NCBI RefSeq assembly: GCF_900114185.1
Contig: NZ_FOSE01000001.1
Span: 397,749 to 461,748 of the forward strand
From: Cellulomonas sp. KH9
GTDB lineage: Bacteria; Actinomycetota; Actinomycetes; Actinomycetales; Cellulomonadaceae
Direction: 5' to 3'
DNA: 64,000 bases
Shown: positions 38,343 through 47,636 of the stretch, piece by piece
Layout of the letters: every line of letters starts with the position of its first letter
How positions within the stretch are numbered: the first letter of the stretch is position 1
Program-made: the position numbers and the translations under genes
The notes under the pieces: model-generated
Database searches by the model: none
The model's input: the letters and a program-made list of their open reading frames with translations, nothing else
Told to the model about the DNA's origin: nothing

Positions 38343-38349
38343 GGGCACC

Positions 38350-39210
38350 GTGACACGCACGGGGAGCGAGGCCGTCCGACCGGAGGCCGACGTGACGCCT
38401 GGCACCCCGTCCGCCGCGACCGCGGACAGGGTGGCCCGTGCGTCGCGCGGCCACAAGCAGCGCCAGCGCGTCGCGGTGGTGATCCCGGCCAAGGACGAGT
38501 CGCGGCGGATCGCCGCGACCGTCCGGTCCGCCCGGGCGATCCCGTACGTCGACCTCGTGCTCGTCGTCGACGACGGCTCGGAGGACAACACCCAGCACGT
38601 GGCGCGTGAGGCCGGTGCCGTGGTGGTGCGGCACTCGCACAACCGCGGCAAGGCCGCGGCGATGGAGACGGGTGCCGCCGTCGTCGCCATGCGCGACGCG
38701 CCGGACCGTCCGCCGCGCCACCTGCTGTTCATCGACGGCGACCTGGCCGACACGGCCGTGAACACCGCCCCCCTCGTGCCGCCCGTGCTCGAGGGGATCG
38801 CCGACCTGACCATCGCGCTGCTGCCGCCGCAGCCCGGCGCCGGTGGTCGCGGCCTGGTCGTCGGCGCGGCGCGGCGCGCCATCGCGTCGATGACCGGGTG
38901 GACGCCGACGCAGCCGCTGTCCGGCATGCGCTGCCTGACGCGTGAGGCGTTCGAGGCGGCGACGCCGCTGGCGCGCGGGTGGGGCGTCGAGGCGGGCATG
39001 ACGATCGACCTGCTGCGCCTGGGCTTCCGCGTCCTCGAGGTGCCGTGCGAGCTGCGGCACCGCCCGTCGGGCACCGACCTCAAGGGGCAGCTGCACCGGG
39101 CGGCGCAGTACCGCGACGTGCAGCTCGCCGTCAGCACCCGCCGCGCACGGGCGGCGGCGTCCGGCGTCAGGCGGACGCTGTCCCCGCGGGAGCAGCGCCC
39201 GGGTCGTTGA
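38350..39210 (+). CDS. Family 2 glycosyltransferase, GpgS-like
   Basis: The 286-residue protein has a soluble GT-A fold: VAVVIPAKDESRRIAATVRS, VDLVLVVDDGSEDNTQHVAR, HNRGKAAAMETG and LLFIDGDLADTA, where the D-x-D is the metal/nucleotide site. QPLSGMRCLTREAFEAA and WGVEAGMTIDLLR resemble glucosyl-3-phosphoglycerate synthases and dolichol-phosphate-sugar transferases of actinobacteria. No membrane helix is present. The start at 38350 is set by the leaderless promoter. The 3' end overlaps the convergent membrane protein gene by 44 bp. The acceptor is uncertain. Confidence 0.82.
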   Translation: MTRTGSEAVRPEADVTPGTPSAATADRVARASRGHKQRQRVAVVIPAKDESRRIAATVRSARAIPYVDLVLVVDDGSEDNTQHVAREAGAVVVRHSHNRGKAAAMETGAAVVAMRDAPDRPPRHLLFIDGDLADTAVNTAPLVPPVLEGIADLTIALLPPQPGAGGRGLVVGAARRAIASMTGWTPTQPLSGMRCLTREAFEAATPLARGWGVEAGMTIDLLRLGFRVLEVPCELRHRPSGTDLKGQLHRAAQYRDVQLAVSTRRARAAASGVRRTLSPREQRPGR

Positions 39211-41491
39211 CCGTCCGGGTGCCGTGGACCTCGTCCACGTCCTCCGGGCGGGCGTCGAGCCGCCACTGCGCGGCTGCGGCGACCAGGCACGGCACGGCCA
39301 GCGCGATGCCCGTGGCGGGCACCACGATCCCCGAGTCGTTCATGAGGAACCCCAGGGCGAGCGCGGCGCCGGTGGCGGCGACGGCGGGCCGCAGCAGCGG
39401 CACCTCGCGCTGCAGACCGGCCAGCGGTGAGCCGGCGCCGAGCAGACCGCCGCGCCGTGCGCGGGGCCCGGCCAGCACCAGCCACGTCAGGGCGACGCCG
39501 CCCACGGCGGGCACCAGGTAGCGCCACGAGCCGAGGACCCGCAGGTTGGCGGACACCTTGCGCCACACGACGTCCCACAGCCCGCCGTCGAGGACGGTGT
39601 CGAGGAACCGGCCCAGGTGGGTGCGCTCGGTGGCCGGCCGCATCCAGTCGAGCGCCGCGAAACCGATCACGACCACGGCACCGACGGCCGCGACCCCCAG
39701 CACGAGCCGCCACGAGACCCGTCGCCCGCTGACCGCGACCGCGAACATCGCGAACGCGAGGATCAGGGCGGGCGGGCCGCCGAAGTCGGCGCCCCACGCG
39801 GGAGCGCCGTCGACGACCATGAGGACCACGCCGATGACGACGACGGCGGCGACGGCCGCGGTGCGCCGCCCCTGGCGCACCAGCCGGTCGGCGACCACCA
39901 GCGCGACCAGCACACCCCCCGCGGTGATGAGGGCGAAGGCCTGGTTGCTCATGCCGTAGAACCGCGCGGCGAGGATGCGGTGGGCGCCCATGGGGGAGTC
40001 GACGACGAGGGTCGACCCCGTGACGGCGTCGACCGCGAGGGTCACCACCGTCACCGCGGCGACGACGCCCGCCGGGCCGAGCACGTGCCGGCGCCAGGGT
40101 CCGACCAGGGCGGTGACCGTGATGACGGCGATCCAGCCCAGCAGGACGGTCCAGAAGGCCGGTCCCTGCCGGTCGGCGCGCCACCACGGCACGAGTCCCG
40201 TGAGGAACGAGGCGACCGGTGCCGAGCCGAGCGCCAGCGCACCGACCAGCAGGACGCGCAGCGCCGGGCGCAGCGGTCCGCGGTCCGTGCGGACCCGCAG
40301 CACCAGCAGGATCGCCGCGGCGACGAACAGCACCGCCTGACCCATCACGAGGCGCGCCGAGAACAGGCCGGACACCTTGGTGATCGCGGACGCCTCCAGC
40401 TGGACGTCGATCAGCCGGGCGACGCGCGCGCTGCCGGTGGCGGGCCCGGGTGTCGGGACCATCTGCGCGCCGGGCAGCGCGGGGGCGTCGTCGTCCAGCT
40501 GCAGCAGCGAGAGCAGGGTCGGCGTCACGTCGGTGACCTGGACGACGCCCGGCTGGCGGGTGGACCCGGAGGTGAGCAGGCTCGCCTCGTACGGGTCGCC
40601 GACCGGGCGCGGGCCCTGCGCCACCGCGACCTGGAGCGCGGCGCGCCCGGAGTCGGCGAGCGAGACGAGCAGCACCGTCGCGTCGTGGTCCGCCAGGCCG
40701 TCGAGCACGGCCGCGACACGTTCGTCCACGTCGACGGCCTGCTGCGCGCGGGTGGGCTCGGTGATGGACCCCGATCCCGGCAGGTCCGCCTCGCCCTGCT
40801 CCAGGCCGGGCAGCTCGTCGGTCTCGGGTGCCGTGCCCGGGGTCGCGGACGGCGTGCGCGGCACGGTCCCGTAGCCGGGGTCGCGGATCACGCCCGCGTC
40901 GACGACGACGAGCTGCGAGTCCGCCGCGGCGGAGGCCACCGCCTGCGTGAGCGCCCGCGGCTGGGCCGGCAGCCGCTGGTGGGTGCCGGCGGGCACGCCG
41001 TCGGACGTGGCCAGGGCCACCGCGGCGCCGGCGCCGATGCCGGTCGCGGGGGTGCCGGTGCGCGTCAGCAGGTCCCCGAGCATGCCGGGCCGTGCGCCGT
41101 ACGACTCGCCGCGGGCGGCGGCCACGTAGTCGTCCCACCCGGGCACCTCGCCGGACTCGCCGGGGTCCCGCAGCGTGCGGCACGTGCCGTCCTCGGAGGG
41201 CAGGTCGGCGGCGCGGTTGCCCGCGGACACGGCGAGCCACCCGTCGACGGGGCACCCGCGCTTGTGCACGGACCGGGTCGCGACCAGGCCGATCGAGCCC
41301 TCGTGGGACAGCCCCCACAGCGCCGGCGTGGTCAGCGAGCCCAGGTCGTCCCAGCGCAGGCCGGTGACGCCGACCAGCACGACCGGTCCGGGCACGGGCT
41401 CCGGCGCGGGGGCCGCCTGCGCGGGCGCACCGAGCAGCACCGCGAACGCGGCGAGGAGGGCAGCAGCGAGCGCGCGCAGGGACCGGGGCAC
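39167..41491 (-). CDS. Large membrane protein with alkaline-phosphatase-superfamily ectodomain
   Basis: The 774-residue protein has a signal sequence (VPRSLRALAAALLAAFAVLL, then APAQAAPAP). An extracytoplasmic domain follows to about residue 390, starting VVLVGVTGLRWDDLGSLTTPALWGL, which resembles the first metal-site region of sulfatases and phosphodiesterases. About ten membrane helices then run to the end. DVTPTLLSLLQLD near residue 335 is the usual end of that fold. I do not know a named homologue; it could hydrolyse or transfer a phosphoryl group on a cell-envelope polymer. The GTG at 41491 sits six bases after TACGCT, a leaderless start. It converges on the GpgS-like gene. Confidence 0.7.
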   Translation of the reverse strand: MPRSLRALAAALLAAFAVLLGAPAQAAPAPEPVPGPVVLVGVTGLRWDDLGSLTTPALWGLSHEGSIGLVATRSVHKRGCPVDGWLAVSAGNRAADLPSEDGTCRTLRDPGESGEVPGWDDYVAAARGESYGARPGMLGDLLTRTGTPATGIGAGAAVALATSDGVPAGTHQRLPAQPRALTQAVASAAADSQLVVVDAGVIRDPGYGTVPRTPSATPGTAPETDELPGLEQGEADLPGSGSITEPTRAQQAVDVDERVAAVLDGLADHDATVLLVSLADSGRAALQVAVAQGPRPVGDPYEASLLTSGSTRQPGVVQVTDVTPTLLSLLQLDDDAPALPGAQMVPTPGPATGSARVARLIDVQLEASAITKVSGLFSARLVMGQAVLFVAAAILLVLRVRTDRGPLRPALRVLLVGALALGSAPVASFLTGLVPWWRADRQGPAFWTVLLGWIAVITVTALVGPWRRHVLGPAGVVAAVTVVTLAVDAVTGSTLVVDSPMGAHRILAARFYGMSNQAFALITAGGVLVALVVADRLVRQGRRTAAVAAVVVIGVVLMVVDGAPAWGADFGGPPALILAFAMFAVAVSGRRVSWRLVLGVAAVGAVVVIGFAALDWMRPATERTHLGRFLDTVLDGGLWDVVWRKVSANLRVLGSWRYLVPAVGGVALTWLVLAGPRARRGGLLGAGSPLAGLQREVPLLRPAVAATGAALALGFLMNDSGIVVPATGIALAVPCLVAAAAQWRLDARPEDVDEVHGTRTVNDPGAAPAGTASA

Positions 41492-41497
41492 GGTCCC

Positions 41498-41503
41498 AGC
41501 GTA
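41498..41503 (-). promoter_or_regulatory. Leaderless -10 box of the large membrane protein
   Basis: On the minus strand TACGCT ends six bases before the GTG at 41491. It gives the start just before the signal peptide, excluding an upstream in-frame extension. Confidence 0.6.
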
Positions 41504-41615
41504 CGGGCGCCCACTAGGCTCGGCGGGGCCGCGGGTGCGGCCGCGCGCGGCACCCGGTGCCGGCGCGCTCGAGCCGCCGGGCCGCCGGGCCCATCGGGTG
41601 GGGAGGGTCATCGCC

Positions 41616-42569
41616 GTGCTGCGCTACGCGTACCTCGGGCCTGCGGGCACGTTCACGGAGGAGGCACTGCGCCAGGTCGCGTCGCCGGACGAGGCCGTGT
41701 ACCTGCCGCAGACGGACGTCGGGTCCGCGATCGCCGCGGTGCGTGCCGGCGGGGCCGACCGTGCGGTCGTCGCGATCGAGTCGACCGCCGAGGGCGGCGT
41801 CACCGCGACCCTGGACTCCCTGGCGACGGGCTCCCCGCTGGTGCTGCTGCGCGAGGTGCTGGTGCCGGTGCAGTTCACGCTGGTGGGGCCACCCGGGACG
41901 CGGCTGGCCGACGTGCGGCGCGTCGCGGCGCACCCGCACGCCTGGGTGCAGTGCCGGCGCTGGCTCGCGGCGCACCTGCCGGGGGCGGTGCACGTGCCGG
42001 CGACGAGCAACACCGCGCCCGCCGCGCTGCTCGCGGAGGCCGCCGCCGACCCGGCCGCCCTGCGGTCCTCGACGTTCGACGCGGCGCTCGTGCCGCCCGC
42101 CGCGGTGGGCACGTACGCGCTGGTGCCGCTGGCCGAGCGTGTCGCGGACAACCCGTCGGCGCTGACCCGGTTCGTCGTGGTCGGGCCGCCCGGCCCCGTG
42201 CCGCCCCCCACGGGTGCCGACAAGACGACGCTCGTCGTGCACCTGCCGGACAACGAGGCGGGTGCGCTGCTCGCCATGCTCGAGCAGTTCGCGGTGCGCG
42301 GGGTCAACCTGTCACGCATCGAGTCGCGGCCGATCGGGGACGCGCTGGGCCGGTACTCCTTCTCGATCGACGCCGAGGGGCACGTCACGGACGAGCGGAT
42401 GGGGGAGGTGCTCATGGGGCTGCACCGGCGGTGCCCCTACGTGCGGTTCCTCGGGTCGTACCCGCGGGCGGACGCCGTCGCGCCGCAGGTGCAGGTCGGT
42501 ACCGCGGACGCGGACTTCGTCGAGGCGCGCGCGTGGCTCGAGCGGCTGCGCGGGGGCGACCCGGGCTGA
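41616..42569 (+). CDS. pheA: Prephenate dehydratase
   Basis: The 317-residue enzyme converts prephenate to phenylpyruvate in phenylalanine synthesis. The catalytic domain starts RYAYLGPAGTFTEEALRQVA and contains VVAIESTAEGGVTATLDSL, SNTAPAALLAEAA and ALTRFVVVG, which holds the conserved Thr-Arg-Phe. The C-terminal ACT domain (TTLVVHLPDNEAGALLAMLE, then LSRIESRPIGDALGRYSFSI) is for feedback inhibition by phenylalanine. GGAGGG lies eight bases before the GTG; an in-frame GTG 18 bases earlier is possible. It is divergent from the large membrane protein. Confidence 0.94.
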   Translation: MLRYAYLGPAGTFTEEALRQVASPDEAVYLPQTDVGSAIAAVRAGGADRAVVAIESTAEGGVTATLDSLATGSPLVLLREVLVPVQFTLVGPPGTRLADVRRVAAHPHAWVQCRRWLAAHLPGAVHVPATSNTAPAALLAEAAADPAALRSSTFDAALVPPAAVGTYALVPLAERVADNPSALTRFVVVGPPGPVPPPTGADKTTLVVHLPDNEAGALLAMLEQFAVRGVNLSRIESRPIGDALGRYSFSIDAEGHVTDERMGEVLMGLHRRCPYVRFLGSYPRADAVAPQVQVGTADADFVEARAWLERLRGGDPG

Positions 42570-42603
42570 CGGGGCGACCCGGGCCGACGGGGCCGCGGGC
42601 TGC

Positions 42604-42620
42604 CGAGCCCCGCCGGCTCG
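42604..42620. terminator. Small hairpin between pheA and the lipid-kinase-like gene
   Basis: CGAGCC and GGCTCG pair around a 5-base loop in the 53-bp convergent gap. It is short but GC-rich and rightly placed. Confidence 0.45.
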
Positions 42621-42622
42621 CG

Positions 42623-43765
42623 TCAGCCGGCCACCCGCACGACGAGCGCACCCGGGTCGACGCGCGCGGTGATCCGGCTCGCGCGGCCCACGATGTCGCC
42701 GTCGACCTGCACGTGCTCCCCGCCGGTCACGTCGATCCGCACGGTCCGGGCCCGCTCGTGGTCGATGCGGCCCATCTTGGCGGGCAGCTCGTTGCGCACC
42801 CCGACGCCCTGCAACACGACCTCGCCGAAGAGCTGCGCCCAACCCGCCACGCCCGCGCGGGTGTCGATCGACGCGATGTCGAGCACGCCGTCGTCGAGGA
42901 CCGCGTCGGGCAGCAGCGTGATGCCGCCGGGCAGCTTGCCGCAGTTGCCGATGAGGACGCTGCGGGCGCGCAGCTGGCGGGCCGGGTTCTCGTCCAGCGT
43001 GAGGCGGATCCGCAGCCGCCGGCCGTGCAGGTGGCGCACCCCGGCCATGAAGTAGGCGATCCAGCCGACCTTGGCCTTGAGGTCGTCGTCCGTGTCGGCG
43101 ACCATCGCGGCGTCGAACCCGAGACCGGCGATGACGAGGAAGATGTGGTCGCGCGGCACGTCGGTGTCGTCGGGCAGGTCGTCGGCGGCCTCGGCGATGT
43201 CGTCGTCCATCTGCGACTCCCACGCCTGCACGCGCAGCCACCCGACGTCGATGGGCTTGTCGACACCGTCGAGCGCCAGCTGCATCGCCGCGAGCGGGTC
43301 GTTCAGCGGCACGTCGAGGTTGCGGGCCAGCAGGTTGCCGGTGCCCAGGGGCATGAGCCCCATCGGCACGCCCGTGCCGACCAGTGCCTCGGCGACCGCG
43401 CGCACGGTGCCGTCGCCGCCGACGGCGACCACGAGGTCCGCGCCCGCGGCCACGGCCTCGCGCGCCTGCCCGACCCCCGGGTCCTCGACGGTCGTCTCCA
43501 GCCACAGCGGCTCGGGCAGGTACTGCTCGGAGGCGGCCTTGCGGACCGCGGCCCGCAGGTCCGCCACGTCCGGCTTGGACGGGTTGGCGACGAACGCCAC
43601 GAGCTGTCCGGGGGTGGTGGGCGTCGTGGCCGACGACTCCGCGGCGGGTGCCACCCCGAGCTGGGTGCGCAGCCGCTTCTGCTGCCGCCAGACCCACAGA
43701 CCCAGCCCGACGGCGACGAGCGCCAGCGCACCGGCGACCACCGCGACCCACGCGACCCATGACAT
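42623..43765 (-). CDS. Diacylglycerol kinase catalytic-domain protein
   Basis: The 380-residue protein has one N-terminal membrane helix (about 4-27), then a DAGK/YegS-type lipid kinase domain. The nucleotide loop is G116-T120 in VVAVGGDGTVRAVAEAL, followed by GVPMGLMPLGTGNLLARNLD. GKLPGGITLLPDAVLDDGVLD and HVQVDGDIVG belong to the second domain. Such enzymes phosphorylate diacylglycerol or related lipids at the membrane; in mycobacteria similar proteins act in glycolipid synthesis. An unusual Asp-rich insert (ESQMDDDIAEAADDLPDDTD) lies near residue 215. The start follows TAGATT by seven bases. Confidence 0.88.
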   Translation of the reverse strand: MSWVAWVAVVAGALALVAVGLGLWVWRQQKRLRTQLGVAPAAESSATTPTTPGQLVAFVANPSKPDVADLRAAVRKAASEQYLPEPLWLETTVEDPGVGQAREAVAAGADLVVAVGGDGTVRAVAEALVGTGVPMGLMPLGTGNLLARNLDVPLNDPLAAMQLALDGVDKPIDVGWLRVQAWESQMDDDIAEAADDLPDDTDVPRDHIFLVIAGLGFDAAMVADTDDDLKAKVGWIAYFMAGVRHLHGRRLRIRLTLDENPARQLRARSVLIGNCGKLPGGITLLPDAVLDDGVLDIASIDTRAGVAGWAQLFGEVVLQGVGVRNELPAKMGRIDHERARTVRIDVTGGEHVQVDGDIVGRASRITARVDPGALVVRVAG

Positions 43766-43772
43766 GGCGGGC

Positions 43773-43778
43773 AATCTA
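43773..43778 (-). promoter_or_regulatory. Leaderless -10 box of the lipid-kinase-like gene
   Basis: TAGATT on the minus strand ends seven bases before the ATG at 43765. It forms a divergent leaderless pair with serS. Confidence 0.6.
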
Positions 43779-43883
43779 CGGGTGCGCGGGCCGCACCGCA
43801 GGTCGGGGCGGCCCCGGGGCGGTCCCGGGGCGGGGAGGTGCGCCCGGCGGACCGCCCGGGGGGAATGCGGTGTGCGGGGTCGG

Positions 43884-43889
43884 TAGTGT
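43884..43889 (+). promoter_or_regulatory. Leaderless -10 box of serS
   Basis: TAGTGT ends six bases before the GTG at 43896, with CGGGGG between. Although G-rich, this spacer is too close to the codon to act as a ribosome binding site. Confidence 0.6.
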
Positions 43890-43895
43890 CGGGGG

Positions 43896-45176
43896 GTGAT
43901 CGATCTGCAGCTCCTGCGCCAGGACCCCGACGTCGTGCGAGCCAGCCAGGTGGCGCGCGGCGAGGACCCGCACCTCGTCGACGAGGTGCTCGACGCCGAC
44001 GCCCGCCGTCGCTCCGCGCTGACGGAGTACGAGTCGCTGCGTGCCGAGCAGAAGTCCCTCGGCAAGAAGGTGGCGCAGGCGGCGGGCGACGAGAAGCAGG
44101 CGCTGCTCGCGCACACCAAGGAGCTCGCGGCGCGCGTCAAGGCCCTGCAGGCCGACGCGGAGGCCGCCGAGGCGCACGCCACCGAGCTCGCGCGCCGCAT
44201 CGGCAACGTCGTCGAGGACGGCGTGCCCACCGGCGGCGAGGACGACTACGTCGTGCTCGAGCACGTGGGGACGCCGCGCGACCTGGCGGCCGAGTACGGG
44301 CCGGACTTCGTCGTCAGGGACCACCTGGACCTGGGGGAGGGGCTGCGCGCGATCGACACCGAGCGCGGCGCCAAGGTCTCCGGGGCGCGCTTCTACTTCC
44401 TCACCGGCGTCGGCGCCCGCCTCGAGCTCGCGCTGCTCAACGCCGCGATGGACCTGGCGCTCCGCAACGGCTTCGTGCCCACGATCACCCCGACCCTGGT
44501 CAAGCCGGAGATCATGGCGGGGACCGGGTTCCTCGGCGCGCACGCCGACGAGATCTACCGGCTCGAGGCCGACGACCTGTACCTCGTGGGGACCAGCGAG
44601 GTCGCGCTCGCGGGGTTCCACAAGGGCGAGATCCTCGACCTGTCGGACGGTCCGCTGCGGTACGCCGGCTGGAGCGCGTGCTACCGCCGCGAGGCCGGCT
44701 CGTACGGCAAGGACACCCGCGGCATCATCCGGGTGCACCAGTTCCACAAGGTCGAGGCGTTCGTCTGGACGCGACCCGAGGACGCGGCCGCCGAGCACCG
44801 CCGGATCCTGGCGTGGGAGAAGGAGATGCTGGCGCTGGCCGAGCTGCCGTACCGCGTCATCGACACCGCCGCGGGCGACCTGGGCTCGAGCGCCGCGCGC
44901 AAGTTCGACTGCGAGGCGTGGCTGCCGAGCCAGCAGCGCTGGCTGGAGCTGACGTCGACCTCCAACTGCACGACGTTCCAGGCCCGTCGCCTGGGGGTGC
45001 GCGAGCGCACGGCCGACGGCATGCGGACCGTCGCCACCCTCAACGGCACGCTGGCCACGACGCGCTGGATCGTCGCGCTGCTGGAGAACCACCAGCAGGC
45101 CGACGGCTCGGTCCGCGTCCCGGAGGGCCTGCGCCCCTACCTGGGCGGCCTCGAGGTCCTGGAGCCGGTCCGGTGA
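43896..45176 (+). CDS. serS: Serine-tRNA ligase
   Basis: The 426-residue enzyme charges tRNA-Ser with serine. The N-terminal antiparallel coiled coil that binds the long variable arm spans about residues 30-100. Class II motif 2 is seen as [38 protein letters not shown] and the motif 3 region ([19 protein letters not shown]) are intact. Length matches the family. A tRNA-Ser(UGA) gene lies 17 kb away in this window. The GTG start agrees with the conserved MIDLxLLRxDPDxVR beginning. The stop overlaps the next gene by 4 bases (GTGA). Confidence 0.97.
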   Translation: MIDLQLLRQDPDVVRASQVARGEDPHLVDEVLDADARRRSALTEYESLRAEQKSLGKKVAQAAGDEKQALLAHTKELAARVKALQADAEAAEAHATELARRIGNVVEDGVPTGGEDDYVVLEHVGTPRDLAAEYGPDFVVRDHLDLGEGLRAIDTERGAKVSGARFYFLTGVGARLELALLNAAMDLALRNGFVPTITPTLVKPEIMAGTGFLGAHADEIYRLEADDLYLVGTSEVALAGFHKGEILDLSDGPLRYAGWSACYRREAGSYGKDTRGIIRVHQFHKVEAFVWTRPEDAAAEHRRILAWEKEMLALAELPYRVIDTAAGDLGSSAARKFDCEAWLPSQQRWLELTSTSNCTTFQARRLGVRERTADGMRTVATLNGTLATTRWIVALLENHQQADGSVRVPEGLRPYLGGLEVLEPVR

Positions 45177-45970
45177 GCCGCACCCGGCTCGTCGCCCTGG
45201 ACGTCGACGGCACCCTGATGTCCTACGACGGGGTCATCAGCGAGGACGTGCGGGCGGCCGTGACCGCACTCGTCGAGCACGGCGTGCACGTGGTGCTGTC
45301 CACCGGGCGCGCGGCGCACTCGGCGACGGAGGTCGCGCGCGACCTCGGCCTGACCGACGGCTGGGTGGTGTGCTCCAACGGGGCGGTCACCGCGCGGCTG
45401 GAGCCCGACGAGCCCGCCGGGTGGACGGTCGTGCGGTCGGTGACCTTCGACCCCGGGCCGGCGCTGCGGGCGATCGCCCTCGAGCTGCCCGACGCGCTGT
45501 ACGCGGTCGAGGACCTCGGCGTGGGCTTCCTGGTGTCGGCGCCGTTCCCGCCCGGGGAGCTGTCGGGCGAGCACCGGGTCGTGACGCTGGAGGAGCTGGC
45601 GGCCGCGCCCGCCACGCGCGTCGTCATCCGCGCGCCGCGCAGCACGCCCGAGGAGTTCCGGGCGCTGGTCGAGCGCGTCGGCCTGCACCAGGTCACCTAC
45701 GCGGTGGGCTGGTCCGCCTGGCTGGACCTGACGCCCGGCGGCGTCTCGAAGGCGTCGGCGCTCGAGGAGGTGCGGCGCGCGCTCGGTGTCGAGCCGCACG
45801 AGACGCTGGCGATCGGGGACGGCGACAACGACGTCGAGATGCTGCGCTGGGCGGCCTGCGGGGTGGCGATGGGCCACGCCGAGGACGCGGTGCGCGCGGC
45901 GGCCGACGAGGTCACGGGCACGATCGACGACGACGGGGCCGTCGCGGTCCTGCGTCGTGTGCTCGTCTAG
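45173..45970 (+). CDS. HAD superfamily phosphatase (Cof type, subfamily IIB)
   Basis: The 265-residue protein has the HAD motifs: nucleophile D10 and D12 in [11 protein letters not shown], motif II in [11 protein letters not shown], the lysine in [11 protein letters not shown] and the metal motif [11 protein letters not shown]. The large cap between motifs II and III is of the C2 type found in Cof-like phosphatases, which act on sugar phosphates, pyridoxal phosphate or flavins. It is translationally coupled to serS by a GTGA overlap, an arrangement that recurs in actinobacteria as I recall. The substrate is unknown. Confidence 0.92.
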   Translation: MSRTRLVALDVDGTLMSYDGVISEDVRAAVTALVEHGVHVVLSTGRAAHSATEVARDLGLTDGWVVCSNGAVTARLEPDEPAGWTVVRSVTFDPGPALRAIALELPDALYAVEDLGVGFLVSAPFPPGELSGEHRVVTLEELAAAPATRVVIRAPRSTPEEFRALVERVGLHQVTYAVGWSAWLDLTPGGVSKASALEEVRRALGVEPHETLAIGDGDNDVEMLRWAACGVAMGHAEDAVRAAADEVTGTIDDDGAVAVLRRVLV

Positions 45971-46066
45971 ACGCGCCCCGGCGGCCGTCCCGCCCGGACG
46001 GGTGAGAAAACCCGCCCAACCTTCTCGATGTGACCCAATCGTGACCGTTTCGTCGGGTGATTCGTC

Positions 46067-46095
46067 TTGCAACGCCGTCCAGGACGGCGTTGGGT
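46067..46095 (+). promoter_or_regulatory. Candidate promoter with built-in operator for the sugar ABC operon
   Basis: TTGCAA (46067-46072) and TTGGGT (46090-46095) lie 17 bp apart. A perfect palindrome fills the space between: CAACGCCGTC and GACGGCGTTG around CAG, at 46070-46092. A repressor bound there would block the promoter. The element could also form an RNA hairpin if transcription starts further upstream. Confidence 0.5.
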
Positions 46096-46136
46096 CGTTG
46101 AGCCGGTTTATCCGAGACGAGGACGTTGGGGGATTG

Positions 46137-47513
46137 ATGAGGCACATGCGCAAGAGCGCTGGCGTGCTGGCGGCAGGCGCCGTGGCAGCGCTCGCGCTGA
46201 CAGCCTGCAGCACGGGCGACGGTGAGACGCCCGGGGACAGCACGGACGCCACGGTCGACGCGGTCGAGGTGGACTGCGCCGACTTCGAGCAGTACGGGGA
46301 CCTGAGCGGCAAGACGGTCACCATCTACGCGGGGATCGTCGCGCCGGAGGACACGCCCTACATGACGTCGTTCGAGCCCTTCGAGGAGTGCACGGGCGCG
46401 ACCGTCGACTACCAGGCCGACAAGCAGTTCGAGCAGCAGATCCTCGTGCGTGCCCAGGCGGGCAACACGCCGGACATCGCGATCGTCCCGCAGCCGGGCC
46501 TGCTGGCCCAGCTCGTGGCGACCGGCACGGTCGTCCCGGCCCCCGAGGGCGTCGCGGCCAACGTGGACGAGTTCTGGGGCGAGTCGTGGAAGGACCTCGG
46601 CACGGTCGACGGCACGTTCTACGCCGCCCCGTCGGGCGCGAGCGTCAAGTCGCTCGTCTGGTACTCGCCGACGCAGTTCGAGGAGAACGGGTACGAGGTT
46701 CCCGAGACGCTCGACGACCTGATGGCGCTCACCGAGCAGATCGCGGCCGACGGCAACAACAAGCCGTGGTGCGCCGGCATCGCGTCGGGCGAGGCGACCG
46801 GGTGGCCGCTGACCGACTGGATGGAGGACATGGTCCTGCGCGTCGGTGGCCCCGACGTCTACGACCAGTGGGTCTCGCACGAGATCGCGTTCGACTCCGA
46901 GGTCCCGACCCAGGCGCTCGACGCCGTGGGCGAGTACCTGAAGAACCCGGACTACGTGAACGGCGGCATCGGCGACGTGTCGACGATCGCCACGACCGCC
47001 TTCCAGGACGCCGGCCTGCCGATCCTCGACGGGCAGTGCTCGCTGCACCGGATGGCGTCGTTCTACGCGGCGAACTTCCCCGAGGGCACCGACGTCGCGG
47101 ACGACGGCGACGTCTTCGCGTTCTACCTGCCGTCGGAGGACAGCTCCACCAAGCCGGTGCTCGGCGCCGGTGAGTTCGTCACCGCGTTCTCCGACCGCCC
47201 CGAGGTGCAGGCGCTGCTCGAGTTCTGGTCGACCGACACGTGGGCCAACCTCAAGGCGGCCGCGTCGTCCGAGGAGACCGGCGGCGGCTGGATCACCGCG
47301 AACAGCGGTCTGGACACCGACAACCTGGTGAACCCGATCGACCTGCTCTCGGCCGAGATCCTGCTGGACCCGGCGTCCGAGTTCCGGTTCGACGGCTCCG
47401 ACCAGATGCCCGCGGCCGTCGGCTCCGGTGCCTTCTGGAAGGAGTCGACCAACTGGATCACCGGGCAGTCGACCGCGGACACCCTGTCGAAGATCGAGGC
47501 CGCCTGGCCCTGA
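46137..47513 (+). CDS. Sugar ABC transporter substrate-binding lipoprotein
   Basis: The 458-residue protein has a lipoprotein signal peptide (RKSAGVLAAGAVAALALTAC) ending in the lipobox LTAC, so it should be lipid-anchored outside the membrane. The mature part is an extracellular solute-binding protein of the MalE/AglE class (IVAPEDTPYMTSFEPFEECT, then GNTPDIAIVPQPGLLAQLVA). AglE-like relatives bind alpha-glucosides; the true sugar is uncertain. GGGGGA precedes the ATG. It is the first gene of an importer operon. A hairpin after it should make it more abundant than the permeases. Confidence 0.9.
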   Translation: MRHMRKSAGVLAAGAVAALALTACSTGDGETPGDSTDATVDAVEVDCADFEQYGDLSGKTVTIYAGIVAPEDTPYMTSFEPFEECTGATVDYQADKQFEQQILVRAQAGNTPDIAIVPQPGLLAQLVATGTVVPAPEGVAANVDEFWGESWKDLGTVDGTFYAAPSGASVKSLVWYSPTQFEENGYEVPETLDDLMALTEQIAADGNNKPWCAGIASGEATGWPLTDWMEDMVLRVGGPDVYDQWVSHEIAFDSEVPTQALDAVGEYLKNPDYVNGGIGDVSTIATTAFQDAGLPILDGQCSLHRMASFYAANFPEGTDVADDGDVFAFYLPSEDSSTKPVLGAGEFVTAFSDRPEVQALLEFWSTDTWANLKAAASSEETGGGWITANSGLDTDNLVNPIDLLSAEILLDPASEFRFDGSDQMPAAVGSGAFWKESTNWITGQSTADTLSKIEAAWP

Positions 47514-47532
47514 TCGGTGACCTGACCGGGCT

Positions 47533-47575
47533 GCTCCCCCGCCTCCGGGCGACCCCGCACGCGGGGCGGGGGAGC
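47533..47575. terminator. Intra-operon attenuating hairpin after the binding-protein gene
   Basis: GCTCCCCCGC and GCGGGGGAGC form a perfect 10-bp stem around a GC-rich loop that can fold further. It lies in the 123-bp gap before the permeases. In similar operons such a hairpin stabilises the upstream mRNA or lowers downstream transcription. Confidence 0.7.
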
Positions 47576-47636
47576 GGTCCGGTCCGCGTTGCCGGGCTCG
47601 GCCCGTCCTGACCCTCGTAGGTGCCCGGGAGGTGCG

